From DASTBU01 sp035711845 (GTDB lineage Bacteria; Acidobacteriota; Vicinamibacteria; Vicinamibacterales; 2-12-FULL-66-21), in the NCBI GenBank assembly GCA_035711845.1, contig DASTBU010000012.1, forward strand, positions 1 to 34,736: a stretch of DNA of 34,736 nucleotides. Reading direction: 5' to 3'. Shown here piece by piece: positions 8,017 through 16,258 of the stretch. Below the pieces are notes generated by a model that worked only from the letters and a program-made list of their open reading frames with translations, did no database searches and was not told the origin of the DNA. Within the stretch, counting starts at the first letter, position 1, and each line of letters opens with the position of its first letter. The position numbers and the translations under genes were made by a program.

Positions 8017-9162
8017 CTACGTCTCCGTGAGCGGCACGACTTGCACTGCGGCGTCGGGTACGGCGCCCAGGAACTTGTCGAGCGTCGAGCCACGTACGAG
8101 TAATTCCCATCGAGACCGCGCTGACTGTCCAAAGATCACGTGCGTGACGCCCTCGCGCTGAGCGAAGGCAATCAAGCCATGCGCCGGCTTGTCTGCCTTT
8201 ACGCGCACGACGGTGGCTCCGAGCGTCTCGGCGAGCTTGATGTTTTGCTGCAGAGCATCGGCATCGCGCGGGTTGATTCGGTCTCCGCGCTCACTGGGCG
8301 TCTCGACGTACACCGCATACCAGCGAGAACCAAGACGCCCCGCGATTCGCGAGCCAGTCCGAATGACTCGCGGCGCCAGCGCATTCGAACTCATGCACAC
8401 CATTACTCGCTCGGGTATCAGGGCCGGCTCCAGCCCCTCACGCGCCCGATAGCTCGCGGCCTTCTCGCCGACTTCATCGGCGACCGCGCGAAGCGCGAGC
8501 TCGCGCAGTGTGGAGAGATTGCCCTTGCGAAAGAAGTTCGAGAGTGCCTGTTCGACCTTCTCTGGGCGATAGATTTTCCCTTCGCGCAGACGACTCCGGA
8601 GTTCCTCGACGGTGACGTCCACATTGATAATCTCGTCGGCCCGGTCGAGGAACGTGTCCGGTATCGTCTCGCGCACGCGTACGCCGGTCGCGCGCGCCAC
8701 CGCATCATTGAGCGTCTCGAGATGCTGGATGTTGACCGCTGTCATCACGTGGATGCCAGCGTCCAGGATGTCGAGCACGTCCTCATACCGTTTGTCGTGT
8801 CGTCTGCCGGGCACGTTCGTGTGGGCAAGTTCGTCGACGATGCAGATCTGGGGATGCCGGCCAAGGATCGCGTCCACGTCCATCTCCTCGAGGGTGACGC
8901 CACGATGCTCTACCTTCCGCCGCGGGACGATCTCGAGGTCCTTCAGTTGCGCCTCCGTATCACGGCGGCCGTATGTTTCAACGTACCCGATGGCGACGTC
9001 GAGCCCCCGAGCGCGGAGCGCGTGCGCTTCTTGCAGCATCTCGTAGGTCTTCCCGACACCGGGTGCGGCGCCGATGTAGATGCGCAGCCGGGCGCGGTCC
9101 TTCTCCTTGATGCGCGCGAGCAACGCGTCGGCGGTGGGGCGATGGTCAGCCGTTGAAGGCAC
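8017..9162 (-). CDS. kdpD: Stand-alone KdpD N-terminal sensor protein (KdpD + Usp domains, no kinase)
   Basis: A 381-residue soluble protein equal to the cytoplasmic N-terminal part of the KdpD potassium sensor. Residues ~20-235 form the KdpD domain with a Walker A-like GAAPGVGKT (31-39) and Walker B-like ICIVDELAHTNVPG; residues ~250-375 form the universal-stress-type domain seen in KdpD. There is no transmembrane segment, His-box or ATPase domain: the chain stops where E. coli KdpD would enter the membrane. The missing half is encoded at 16255-17814 in a separate operon. Short KdpD proteins of this kind are known from Anabaena and Deinococcus kdp operons. It lies 17 bp after kdpB as last gene of the kdp operon. 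It probably senses nucleotide or K+ status and may act on the kinase half in trans. Confidence 0.9.
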   Translation of the reverse strand: MPSTADHRPTADALLARIKEKDRARLRIYIGAAPGVGKTYEMLQEAHALRARGLDVAIGYVETYGRRDTEAQLKDLEIVPRRKVEHRGVTLEEMDVDAILGRHPQICIVDELAHTNVPGRRHDKRYEDVLDILDAGIHVMTAVNIQHLETLNDAVARATGVRVRETIPDTFLDRADEIINVDVTVEELRSRLREGKIYRPEKVEQALSNFFRKGNLSTLRELALRAVADEVGEKAASYRAREGLEPALIPERVMVCMSSNALAPRVIRTGSRIAGRLGSRWYAVYVETPSERGDRINPRDADALQQNIKLAETLGATVVRVKADKPAHGLIAFAQREGVTHVIFGQSARSRWELLVRGSTLDKFLGAVPDAAVQVVPLTET

Positions 9163-9179
9163 GGCACTGCTCCATTTGT

Positions 9180-11231
9180 CTACGCCAGCCCGGTGACTAC
9201 CAACAGCATGTCGATCGCCTTGATGCCCGCAAAGGGCAGGAGGACGCCGCCCAGGCCGTACACAAGCATGTTGCGCCGCAGCAGCGCTTCAGCGCCGAGG
9301 GGCCGGTAGGCGATTCCCTTCAACGCGAGCGGAATCAACCCGATGATGATTAGCGCATTGAAGATGACCGCGGCGAGAATCGCCGACTCCGGCGTCGCGA
9401 GCCGCATCACGTTCAGCACGCCGAGCTGTGGAAAGGCGAGGATGAACATCGCCGGGATGATGGCGAAGTACTTCGCTACATCGTTCGCGATCGAGAACGT
9501 CGTCAGGGCGCCGCGTGTCATCAGCAGCTGCTGGCCGATCTCGACGATCTCGATCTGCTTCGTGGGATTCGAGTCGAGATCGACCATGTTGCCGGCCTCT
9601 TTGGCGGCGGTCGTCCCGGTGTTCATGGCGACGCCGACATCCGCCTGGGCAAGCGCGGGCGCGTCGTTGGTGCCGTCGCCGGTCATCGCGACGAGCTTCC
9701 CCTCGGCCTGCTCACGTTTGATGAGCGCCATCTTGTCCTCGGGCTTCGCCTCGGCGAGGAAATCGTCAACACCCGCCTCCCTGGCGATTGCCGCCGCGGT
9801 GAGGGGGTTGTCGCCGGTGATCATGACGGTTCTGATGCCCATGGCGCGCAGGGCGTCGAACCGCTGTTGCATCCCGCCCTTGACGATGTCCTTGAGATGA
9901 ATCACACCGAGCGGCCGGTTGCGCTCGGCAACGACGAGTGGTGTGCCGCCCGACCGTGCGATCTGGTCCACGAGCCCCTTCAACTCCGCCGGGATGTGAC
10001 CGCCGTGGCTCGCGACGTACGCGCTCACGGCATCGGCTGCCCCCTTGCGGATCTCGCGCCCGTCGAGATTCACGCCGGACATCCGTGTCTGGGCGGTAAA
10101 CGGCACGAACGTGGTGGCTCTGTCGGCGAGCTCACGGCCACGCAGCCGGTAGCGCTCCTTCGCCAGGACCACGATCGAGCGACCTTCGGGCGTTTCGTCT
10201 GCCAGCGACGCGAGCTGTGCGGCGTCCGCCAGCTCTCCATCCGTCACCCCCGATAATGGCAGGAACTCGGTGGCTTGCCGGTTGCCGAGGGTGATCGTGC
10301 CCGTCTTGTCCAGCAGCAGCGTGTTGACGTCCCCCGCAGCCTCGACCGCGCGGCCCGACATCGCCAGGACGTTGTGCTGGACCAGACGGTCCATACCGGC
10401 GATGCCGATCGCAGAAATCAAGGCGCCGATGGTCGTCGGGATCAGGCAGACGAGCAGCGCGATGAGCACCGGAATCGGGATTTCCGTTCCCGCGTAGTAC
10501 GCGAACGGCTGAATGGTGACGACGACGAGCAGGAAGACGAGCGTGAGAAGCGCGAGCAGGATGTTCAGTGCGATCTCGTTGGGTGTCTTCTGCCGTTCCG
10601 CACCCTCGACGAGTGCAATCATGCGGTCGAGGAACGTGTGGCCGGGATCGGATGTTACGCGCACCTTGATCCAGTCCGAAATGACGCGAGTGCCTCCGGT
10701 CACCGCAGACCGATCGCCGCCCGATTCGCGGATCACCGGTGCAGACTCGCCGGTGATGGCGGACTCATCGACCGACGCCACCCCCTCGATGATCTCGCCG
10801 TCGGCGGGAATGAACTCGCCGGCACGGACCATCACCACGTCGCCCCGGCGGAGCGTTGTCGCGGGCACCGTCTCCAGGCGCTCGTCGGTCGTGAATCGAT
10901 TCGCGACCGTTTGCGTCTTCGTCTTGCGAAGTGTGTCGGCCTGCGCCTTCCCCCGACCTTCGGCCATCGCCTCCGCGAAGTTCGCAAACAGCACGGTGAA
11001 CCAGAGCCAGAACGCGACCTGGCCGGTGAAGAGTGGTCGCCCGGCTCCGCTCACGAGTTCCTGCACGAAGACGACGGTGGTCAGCAGACCGCCGACCAGG
11101 ACGATGAACATGACCGGATTCCTGAACTGAATCCGCGGATCGAGCTTGCGGAAGGCGTCCAGGATCGCCGGCCTGACAATCGCCTGATCCCAGATCGACA
11201 ACTTGCGAGCGCGCTCTGACATGTTGCTCAC
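9180..11231 (-). CDS. kdpB: KdpB, K+-transporting P-type ATPase catalytic subunit
   Basis: A 683-residue P-type ATPase, close to the 682 residues of E. coli KdpB. Visible motifs: TGES at 160-163 with the regulatory Ser 163; CLIPTTIGALISAIGIAGM, the M4 segment typical of KdpB; the phosphorylation site DKTGT with Asp 308; the hinge GDGTNDAPALAQADVGVAM; and SIANDVAKYFAIIPAMF in the C-terminal membrane part. It hydrolyses ATP to drive K+ uptake through KdpA. The start ATG overlaps the kdpC stop by 4 bp, so here kdpB follows kdpC rather than preceding it. Complete and probably functional. Confidence 0.97.
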   Translation of the reverse strand: MSNMSERARKLSIWDQAIVRPAILDAFRKLDPRIQFRNPVMFIVLVGGLLTTVVFVQELVSGAGRPLFTGQVAFWLWFTVLFANFAEAMAEGRGKAQADTLRKTKTQTVANRFTTDERLETVPATTLRRGDVVMVRAGEFIPADGEIIEGVASVDESAITGESAPVIRESGGDRSAVTGGTRVISDWIKVRVTSDPGHTFLDRMIALVEGAERQKTPNEIALNILLALLTLVFLLVVVTIQPFAYYAGTEIPIPVLIALLVCLIPTTIGALISAIGIAGMDRLVQHNVLAMSGRAVEAAGDVNTLLLDKTGTITLGNRQATEFLPLSGVTDGELADAAQLASLADETPEGRSIVVLAKERYRLRGRELADRATTFVPFTAQTRMSGVNLDGREIRKGAADAVSAYVASHGGHIPAELKGLVDQIARSGGTPLVVAERNRPLGVIHLKDIVKGGMQQRFDALRAMGIRTVMITGDNPLTAAAIAREAGVDDFLAEAKPEDKMALIKREQAEGKLVAMTGDGTNDAPALAQADVGVAMNTGTTAAKEAGNMVDLDSNPTKQIEIVEIGQQLLMTRGALTTFSIANDVAKYFAIIPAMFILAFPQLGVLNVMRLATPESAILAAVIFNALIIIGLIPLALKGIAYRPLGAEALLRRNMLVYGLGGVLLPFAGIKAIDMLLVVTGLA

Positions 11232-11818
11232 CGCAGGCCGTTCGGCGGCCGTGCTATTGCCTCGTCCAACGCGAGATTCAGCTCGAGGACGTTCACTCGC
11301 GCCCGCCCGAGGAAGCCAAAGGTCGGCGGTTCGGTGTGCGCATCGATCAACGCCCGAATGCGGTTCGGATCAATGCCCCGTGCGGCAGCCACACGTGCGG
11401 CCTGCAGGTGCGCCGCGGCCGGTGGAATGTGGGGGTCGAGCCCGCCACCGCTGGCCGTAATCATCTCCGAGGGGACGTCGCTGGCCGGTGCCGACTCCGC
11501 CGCAATGACCTTAGCCAATCGCTCCTTCACAAGCTCGAGGTGTTCCGGATTCGATGGGCCGAAATTCGATCCGCCGGTGGACGCCGCGTTGTAGTCGACC
11601 GCGGAAGGCCGCGGATGGAAGTACCCGGATCGCGCGAACGCCTGCGCGACCAGGCTGGAACCAATGACCGATCCGTCATCGCGCCGGATCGTGCTGCCTT
11701 GAGCCTGTGCCGGAAAGGCGACCTGGCCGACCGCCCACAACCCCGCGTGATAGACGCCGCCAAAGAGCACCATCGTCACCAGGGTGAACAGCACGCCGCG
11801 TTTAAGCTCGGTCAGCAT
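11228..11818 (-). CDS. kdpC: KdpC, K+-transporting ATPase C chain
   Basis: A 196-residue protein with one N-terminal membrane helix (LFTLVTMVLFGGVYHAGLW) and a periplasmic domain. KdpC marks are GSSLVAQAF, the FHPRPSAVDYNAASTGGSN segment, ASGGGLDPHI and the C-terminal LGRARVNVLELNLALD. KdpC stabilises the KdpFABC complex and raises its affinity for substrate. The gene lies between kdpA (85 bp upstream) and kdpB (4-bp overlap), an order A-C-B that differs from the usual A-B-C. Length is normal (E. coli 190). Confidence 0.96.
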   Translation of the reverse strand: MLTELKRGVLFTLVTMVLFGGVYHAGLWAVGQVAFPAQAQGSTIRRDDGSVIGSSLVAQAFARSGYFHPRPSAVDYNAASTGGSNFGPSNPEHLELVKERLAKVIAAESAPASDVPSEMITASGGGLDPHIPPAAAHLQAARVAAARGIDPNRIRALIDAHTEPPTFGFLGRARVNVLELNLALDEAIARPPNGLR

Positions 11819-11903
11819 GATCGGTCTTCCTTTCGTGCGCGCGGGGCCTTACCCCCACGCGCAGGGCGCTCGGCGACTCCGCGCCTCGCGCCGGCCGCAG
11901 GCG

Positions 11904-13613
11904 CTATCGAAGCGCGAGGTGTTCGGCGACTGGCCCGAGCACGGCCACGGGCATGAACATGAGCAGGCCGAGGATCACGATGACCGCCCACAGCGTGAAT
12001 CCGTAGGTGCCGCTGTCCACGCGCAGCGTGCCTGCCGTTTCTGGCGCCGCCGGCTTCGCCGCCAATGACCCAGCCAGCGCGAGCGGCGCGATGATCGGGA
12101 TGTAGCGCGAGAGCAGCATCACCAGACCGGTCGAGATGTTCCAGAACGGCGTGTTGTCGCCGAGTCCCTCGAAGCCAGACCCGTTGTTGGCGGCTGCGGA
12201 GCTGAACTCGTAGAGCATCTCGGAGAACCCGTGCGCGCTGGGGTTCTTGAGCCAGCCGAGCGCGGTTCCCGGGTCTGCGGTCGTCGCCCACAGATACGAG
12301 GCGATGGCGGTACCGACGAGAATGGCCAGCGGATGCCACAACAATGCCAGACTCGCCAGCTTCATCTCCTTGGCTTCGACCTTCTTTCCAAGCAGTTCCG
12401 GCGTGCGGCCGATCATCATGCCGGCGACGAAGACCGCGACGACGATGAAAATGAACATGTTGATGAAGCCCACGCCGACGCCCCCGAAGACGTTGTTCAG
12501 CCACATCGCCAGCATCGGCATGAGGCCACCGAGCGGACTGAGCGAGTCGTGCATGCCGTTGACCGACCCGTTCGAGGTGGCCGTCGTGCTGACCGCCCAG
12601 AGCGCCGTGAGCGCGGCGCCGAACCGCACTTCTTTGCCTTCCATCGATCCGGTCGACTGATCGACGCCCATCCGGGCAATTGCCGGATTCCCCGCCGCCT
12701 CCTGGCTCACAGCGAACGCGACAAGTGGCACATACAGTGCTAGCATCACCGCGAAACTCATCACGGCGAGGCGCCGGCGCGCGACGATGTAGCCAAGTGC
12801 CCACACCATGGCCATCGGAATGGCGAGGATCGACCAGGTCTCGACGAGATTGGAAAGCGGCGTCGGGTTCTCGAAGGGATGCGTCGAGTTCGGGCCGAAG
12901 TAGCCGCCACCGTCCGTGCCGAGCTGCTTGATCGCCACCATCGGCGCCGTGACGCCGCGCGCGATGACCTGCTGCGCGCCCTCGACGGTGGTCACTCTCA
13001 CGGCTCCTTCGAAGGTGACCGGTGAGCCCTGCCACATCAGGAGCACCGCCACCACGACCGCGAGCGGCAGGAGCAGGCGCACGGTCGCGCGCGTGAGGTC
13101 CAGGTAGAAGTTCCCGATAGTTCTGAGCCGGTTTCCGGCCAGCGCGCGCATCAACGCGACGCAGGCCGCGATCCCCGTGGCTGCGGTCACGAACTGCAGG
13201 AAGGTGATGGCAAAGATCTGTGAAAAGTACGACAGCGCCGTCTCGCCGCTGTAGTGCTGCAGGTTGGTGTTCGAGGTGAAGCTGGACGCCGTGTTGAAGG
13301 CCAGCGTCGGCTCCATGTTGGCGACGCCATCAGGATTCAGTGGCAAGTACTGCTGCATCGTGAGGATGGTCCACGCCGCGAGCCACATCACGACGTTCGA
13401 GATCAGCAGCGACCGCGAGTACTGCTGCCAGGTCTGCTCCTGCGATGGCTTGACGCCGACCACGCGGAGCACCAGTCCTTCGATCGGACGCAGGACTGGA
13501 TCGAGCAGCGTCCGCTGGCCGGTAAACACGCGAGCGACGTAGCGTCCGAGCGGAACGCTGGTGGCGCCCACGAGCACCACCGTGAACACGACAGCCAGGT
13601 ATTCAGTCCCCAT
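11904..13613 (-). CDS. kdpA: KdpA, K+-binding and channel-like subunit
   Basis: A 569-residue membrane protein, slightly longer than E. coli KdpA (557). It shows the four pore-loop repeats of the superfamily of K+ transporters: NTASSFTSNTNLQHYSGE in the first, LGTDGGGYFGPNSTHPFENP in the second, STTATSNGSVNGMHDSL in the third and EFSSAAANNGSGFEG in the fourth. KdpA selects and passes K+ within KdpFABC. The second filter reads T-D-G-G-G where E. coli has T-N-G-G-G. The ATG at 13613 is chosen as it follows the kdpF stop by 7 bp and aligns with known N-termini; the upstream extension has no similarity. Confidence 0.96.
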   Translation of the reverse strand: MGTEYLAVVFTVVLVGATSVPLGRYVARVFTGQRTLLDPVLRPIEGLVLRVVGVKPSQEQTWQQYSRSLLISNVVMWLAAWTILTMQQYLPLNPDGVANMEPTLAFNTASSFTSNTNLQHYSGETALSYFSQIFAITFLQFVTAATGIAACVALMRALAGNRLRTIGNFYLDLTRATVRLLLPLAVVVAVLLMWQGSPVTFEGAVRVTTVEGAQQVIARGVTAPMVAIKQLGTDGGGYFGPNSTHPFENPTPLSNLVETWSILAIPMAMVWALGYIVARRRLAVMSFAVMLALYVPLVAFAVSQEAAGNPAIARMGVDQSTGSMEGKEVRFGAALTALWAVSTTATSNGSVNGMHDSLSPLGGLMPMLAMWLNNVFGGVGVGFINMFIFIVVAVFVAGMMIGRTPELLGKKVEAKEMKLASLALLWHPLAILVGTAIASYLWATTADPGTALGWLKNPSAHGFSEMLYEFSSAAANNGSGFEGLGDNTPFWNISTGLVMLLSRYIPIIAPLALAGSLAAKPAAPETAGTLRVDSGTYGFTLWAVIVILGLLMFMPVAVLGPVAEHLALR

Positions 13614-13620
13614 ACGGCTC

Positions 13621-13701
13621 TCAGAACTGCTCTGGACGCAGCATCGCGTACACCAGGTAGGTGAACGCGACCACACTGAGCACGAGACACAGAATCGTCA
13701 T
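13621..13701 (-). CDS. kdpF: KdpF small subunit
   Basis: A 26-residue hydrophobic peptide, MTILCLVLSVVAFTYLVYAM then LRPEQF. The Y-L-V-Y-A-M-L-x-P-E-x-F ending is the hallmark of KdpF, which binds at the interface of KdpA and KdpB and stabilises the complex. It lies 7 bp upstream of kdpA on the same strand. Confidence 0.93.
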   Translation of the reverse strand: MTILCLVLSVVAFTYLVYAMLRPEQF

Positions 13702-13707
13702 CACCAC

Positions 13708-13794
13708 CTACACGCGATCGCAGAGGTCCACGAACGCGACCAATGCGACGAATGTCGCAACCCCCAGCAGCATCATTCCAAGCGCGAGCAGCAC
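13708..13794 (-). CDS. 28-residue membrane peptide upstream of kdpF
   Basis: A GTG at 13794 with a good ribosome site (GGAGG, 5-nt spacing) opens a 28-codon frame: a single hydrophobic helix (MLLALGMMLLGVATFVALVA) followed by FVDLCDRV. It lies between the porin gene (stop 9 bp upstream) and kdpF (6 bp downstream), so it is in the kdp transcript. Short one-helix peptides ending in a C-D-R-type tail occur upstream of kdpF in other genomes as I recall, but no function is established. It could be a further small Kdp subunit or a regulator of complex assembly; this is inference. Confidence 0.65.
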   Translation of the reverse strand: MLLALGMMLLGVATFVALVAFVDLCDRV

Positions 13795-13803
13795 AACGCC
13801 CTC

Positions 13804-15192
13804 CTACCAGACGCCGTCTTTCGTGCCGAACCACCACACGCCGCCGACGAGCGCCGTGTTCTGAACCTGTCGCAGGTCGGCGCCTCCGAATCGCCCGGGA
13901 AAGATTCGTTCGTTCGACCAATCGCGGCGGAACTCGGCGCGCACCAGGAACCCGTCAGCGAGCTTGTACTCCGCCGTGAGCGTGGTCTCCTGAAGTACTT
14001 GATCGATGCCGCCGAACAGCCCCTCGTCGTCCAGTCGCTCGTACCGCACGCCCACCGCGGCAGACGTGGTCAGCTGATAGCGCGCGTACGCGCCGAGGCC
14101 CTGGAGGGAGCTCGACTCGGCGCCGGCCACAATCTCGTTGGTGACGTAATTCAGATCCACAGCGAGCGCCAGTCGCGGCGTCGCCGCAACGGCGACATTC
14201 GTATCGAACACCTTGAAGAAGCCGTCTGGCCCACCAGGTTCACCGCCGTCAGGCTGTTCCTGACCGAAGTAGTAGTTCACGACCCATGTCACGCGGCTGG
14301 CCGGCTGCAGCACCGCCGCAACGTGATTCGATTTGAAATCGTTGAAGTCTTCGGTCTGCTGAATGCCGTTCGACAGCATGTACAACAGCGAGACGCGGTC
14401 GTTGACCGGCAGCGTGAGCCGCACGCCTGAGTGGTAGTAGGGCAGGAAGTTGAACAGGTACGCGCGGGAGAACGCCTGGTTGTCCTTTGCGTAATTGGTT
14501 TCGTAGCCGAGCATGGACGCGTACTTGCCGGCGTCGATCTGCAAGCCGTCGGGTCCGACTGGCAGCACATAGGTACCGTAGACCTGCCAGAGATGGCGGT
14601 ACGCCTCTGGGCGGGGTTCGTTGCCAGGATTCCCCTGCACAGTGTCGGTGGCCATGCCGAACTGCAGGTCCACGCGTCCCCCGAAGCGCCGACCGGCCTC
14701 GACGTCGGGCGCGGCGTCGATGATTAGGCCCGCCTGCTGGATGGCGAAGGTGTTCGAGCGCGTGTCATACGCCCGCAGGGGCAGGACGCGATCGGGAGGC
14801 CGATTCCAGTTGTACTGGTAGAAGGTCTCGATGGTCGCCCCGAACACCAGTCCTGCCCACGGATTGTCGGCGGCCTTCTGAGTCTGCCTCCCTTCCTGCT
14901 CCTGCGCTGCCCGAGGTGTTGATCCTGAAGCGCCTGTCTGGCCTTGCGCGGGAGACGCCCACAGCGCGAGGCCAATGACGAACAGCACCTTCAGAAAGCC
15001 TTTGACGAGGTGGAGCTTGCGCCGTGGGGCCTCGGCGGGTGTCGGGAGGTGCAGCGAGACCAGTTGGCGCAGACCCGTCAGGCCGAGGATCAACTCATCG
15101 ATCTGCGCGAGCACCTCATCTCGCGTGCCACTGAGCTGGCGTGCCGGCACGATGTAGCGCTCCATCGACGGCTGCGAGACCTTCTTCGTCAT
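13804..15192 (-). CDS. Outer-membrane beta-barrel porin (BBP2/OmpL-like) with extra N-terminal domain
   Basis: A 462-residue protein in three parts. Residues ~1-50 are a soluble stretch containing RYIVPARQLSGTRDEVLAQI, which resembles the 69-aa protein encoded just upstream. Residues ~58-80 form an internal signal-like segment (FLKVLFVIGLALWASPAQGQ). The remainder is a beta-barrel with alternating hydrophobic strands ending in an aromatic residue (W), as in outer-membrane porins of the putative beta-barrel porin-2 type. The start at 15192 is supported by GGGAG six bases ahead and no later start codon precedes the signal segment, so the N-terminal extension appears real. It stands directly upstream of the 28-aa peptide and kdpF, so it probably lets K+ or other ions into the periplasm for the Kdp pump. 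Confidence 0.82.
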   Translation of the reverse strand: MTKKVSQPSMERYIVPARQLSGTRDEVLAQIDELILGLTGLRQLVSLHLPTPAEAPRRKLHLVKGFLKVLFVIGLALWASPAQGQTGASGSTPRAAQEQEGRQTQKAADNPWAGLVFGATIETFYQYNWNRPPDRVLPLRAYDTRSNTFAIQQAGLIIDAAPDVEAGRRFGGRVDLQFGMATDTVQGNPGNEPRPEAYRHLWQVYGTYVLPVGPDGLQIDAGKYASMLGYETNYAKDNQAFSRAYLFNFLPYYHSGVRLTLPVNDRVSLLYMLSNGIQQTEDFNDFKSNHVAAVLQPASRVTWVVNYYFGQEQPDGGEPGGPDGFFKVFDTNVAVAATPRLALAVDLNYVTNEIVAGAESSSLQGLGAYARYQLTTSAAVGVRYERLDDEGLFGGIDQVLQETTLTAEYKLADGFLVRAEFRRDWSNERIFPGRFGGADLRQVQNTALVGGVWWFGTKDGVW

Positions 15193-15269
15193 GACCGCTC
15201 CCTCTTCGTGTCTGCGGTTCCATGCGCGAAGGCGCAGCGGACATCCCGCAGGCGTCCGGCCACCCATGA

Positions 15270-15479
15270 TCACAGTTGGGAGCGAGGTGGCGGGCGCTCA
15301 CCGGCAGCACCGAGATAGCCCTCGAGGCGAACGGGCTGCCCACAGAGCACCAGCCGCACCATCTGCAGCTGCGCGAGCAACGTGTCAAGTTCTGCCAGCT
15401 TCGCCTCGCGCGTGCCAGTCAGGTCGCGGGCCGGGATGTGGATGATCTGATCGGGGTCGCCGAAATCCGAGCCGCTCAT
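15270..15479 (-). CDS. 69-aa protein sharing a motif with the porin N-terminus
   Basis: A short soluble protein with no family I can name. Residues ~13-50 contain IHIPARDLTGTREAKLAELD followed by TLLAQLQMVRLVL, which lines up with the N-terminal domain of the neighbouring porin (IVPARQLSGTRDEVLAQID, then ELILGLTGLRQLV). The shared pattern is I-x-PAR-x-L-x-GTR-x3-LA-x2-D-x-L-x3-L-x3-R-x-LV, probably a beta strand plus a helix. The gene is the first of the operon that continues with the porin and kdp genes, 77 bp upstream of the porin. The ATG at 15479 has no strong ribosome site. An operator-like tandem repeat lies 45 bp upstream. A role in potassium response is suggested by position only. Confidence 0.65.
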   Translation of the reverse strand: MSGSDFGDPDQIIHIPARDLTGTREAKLAELDTLLAQLQMVRLVLCGQPVRLEGYLGAAGERPPPRSQL

Positions 15480-15481
15480 GT

Positions 15482-15508
15482 CTTCAGGATAGGAATTCGC
15501 TCCTGAAG
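15482..15508. repeat. 8-bp inverted repeat in the porin-kdp promoter region
   Basis: CTTCAGGA (15482-15489) and TCCTGAAG (15501-15508) are exact reverse complements with an 11-bp spacer. The half-site is the same T-T-C-A-G-G/CCTGAA word used in the operator at 15524, so it may be an extra binding site for the same regulator. Confidence 0.4.
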
Positions 15509-15523
15509 AGGGCCGAAGAAGTT

Positions 15524-15540
15524 CCTGAAAAGTGCCTGAG
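15524..15540 (-). promoter_or_regulatory. Tandem-repeat operator ahead of the porin-kdp operon
   Basis: On the plus strand the site reads CCTGAA-AAGTG-CCTGAG; on the coding (minus) strand CTCAGG-CACTT-TTCAGG. Two direct 6-mers with a 5-nt spacer give the 11-bp period used by OmpR/PhoB-family regulators, and the E. coli KdpE site has the same 6-5-6 layout with a different sequence. It begins 45 bp upstream of the ATG at 15479. A 20-bp block containing it (15521-15540) recurs at 17857-17876 with 18 of 20 bases identical. KdpE is the likely ligand. Confidence 0.55.
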
Positions 15541-15547
15541 GGGTCGC

Positions 15548-16258
15548 TCAGGTCCCGTTTTCGGCGTCTCCGGTGGCAAAGCGGTATCCGACCCACGGCT
15601 CGCTGACGAGATACCGCGGATTGGAAGCGTCTGGCTCGATCTTTCGACGGAGTTGCGCCACCAGCGTCCACAGGTGCTCCGGCTGCTCCACGGCGTTGGC
15701 GCCCCAGATCGCCTTGAGAATGGCGCGATGGGTCAGTACCCGGTCACGGTTGCGCACGAGCAGCGTGAGCAGATCCATCTCCTTGGGCGTCAGCCGGATC
15801 TCGTCGCGGCCTCTCAGCACGCGTCGCCGGTCGTAGTCGATCGTGAGATCGCCCGCGCGCAAGAGACCGGACTCGCCGGCCTCGTCCGTGAGGACGCGAC
15901 GCAGCGCCACCCTGATCCTCGCGAGCAGCTCCTCCGGGCCGAAGGGCTTGGTCACGTAATCATCGGCCCCGAGGTCCAGGGCGTTGACCTTGTCCGCTTC
16001 AGCGCCGCGCGCCGACAGGACGATGATCGGCGTCTTCATGGTCTCTCGAATTCGCCGGCATACCTCGGTGCCTTCGATGTCCGGCAGGCCGAGATCGAGC
16101 ACGATCACGTCCGGTGCGCGATCGGAGACCACACGCAGTGCCTCCACCCCTGTGCCAGCGACCTCCACGTCGTACCCTCGCGACCGCAGCAGCGGGGCGA
16201 CCGCCCGCTGAATGGACGTCTCGTCATCGACGAGCAGAATGCGGCCGCGGGCGGTCAT
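15548..16258 (-). CDS. kdpE: KdpE, OmpR-family response regulator
   Basis: A 236-residue response regulator. The receiver domain (residues ~6-118) has the acidic pair DD at 11-12, the phospho-acceptor Asp 55 in VIVLDLGLPD, a conserved Ser in IVLSARG and Lys in YVTKPFG. The C-terminal winged-helix DNA-binding domain (~135-230) shows LTPKEMDLLTLLVRNRDRVLTH and the HLWTLVAQLRRKIEPD recognition helix typical of KdpE. It is predicted to activate kdp transcription once phosphorylated by the kinase encoded just upstream. The start overlaps the kinase stop by 4 bp (16255-16258). The operator-like repeats at 15524 and 17860 are candidate targets. Confidence 0.95.
   Translation of the reverse strand: MTARGRILLVDDETSIQRAVAPLLRSRGYDVEVAGTGVEALRVVSDRAPDVIVLDLGLPDIEGTEVCRRIRETMKTPIIVLSARGAEADKVNALDLGADDYVTKPFGPEELLARIRVALRRVLTDEAGESGLLRAGDLTIDYDRRRVLRGRDEIRLTPKEMDLLTLLVRNRDRVLTHRAILKAIWGANAVEQPEHLWTLVAQLRRKIEPDASNPRYLVSEPWVGYRFATGDAENGT

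Noticed and set aside
7872..8132. 87-codon N-terminal extension of the ABC ATPase
   Set aside because: No similarity, and the decayed copy at 5288 starts at the same point as the ATG at 7871.
8140..9156. Plus-strand frame of 338 codons opposite the KdpD sensor gene
   Set aside because: Antisense shadow of a clear KdpD-domain gene; no domain is recognisable.
10275..11219. Plus-strand frame of 314 codons opposite kdpB
   Set aside because: Antisense shadow of kdpB.
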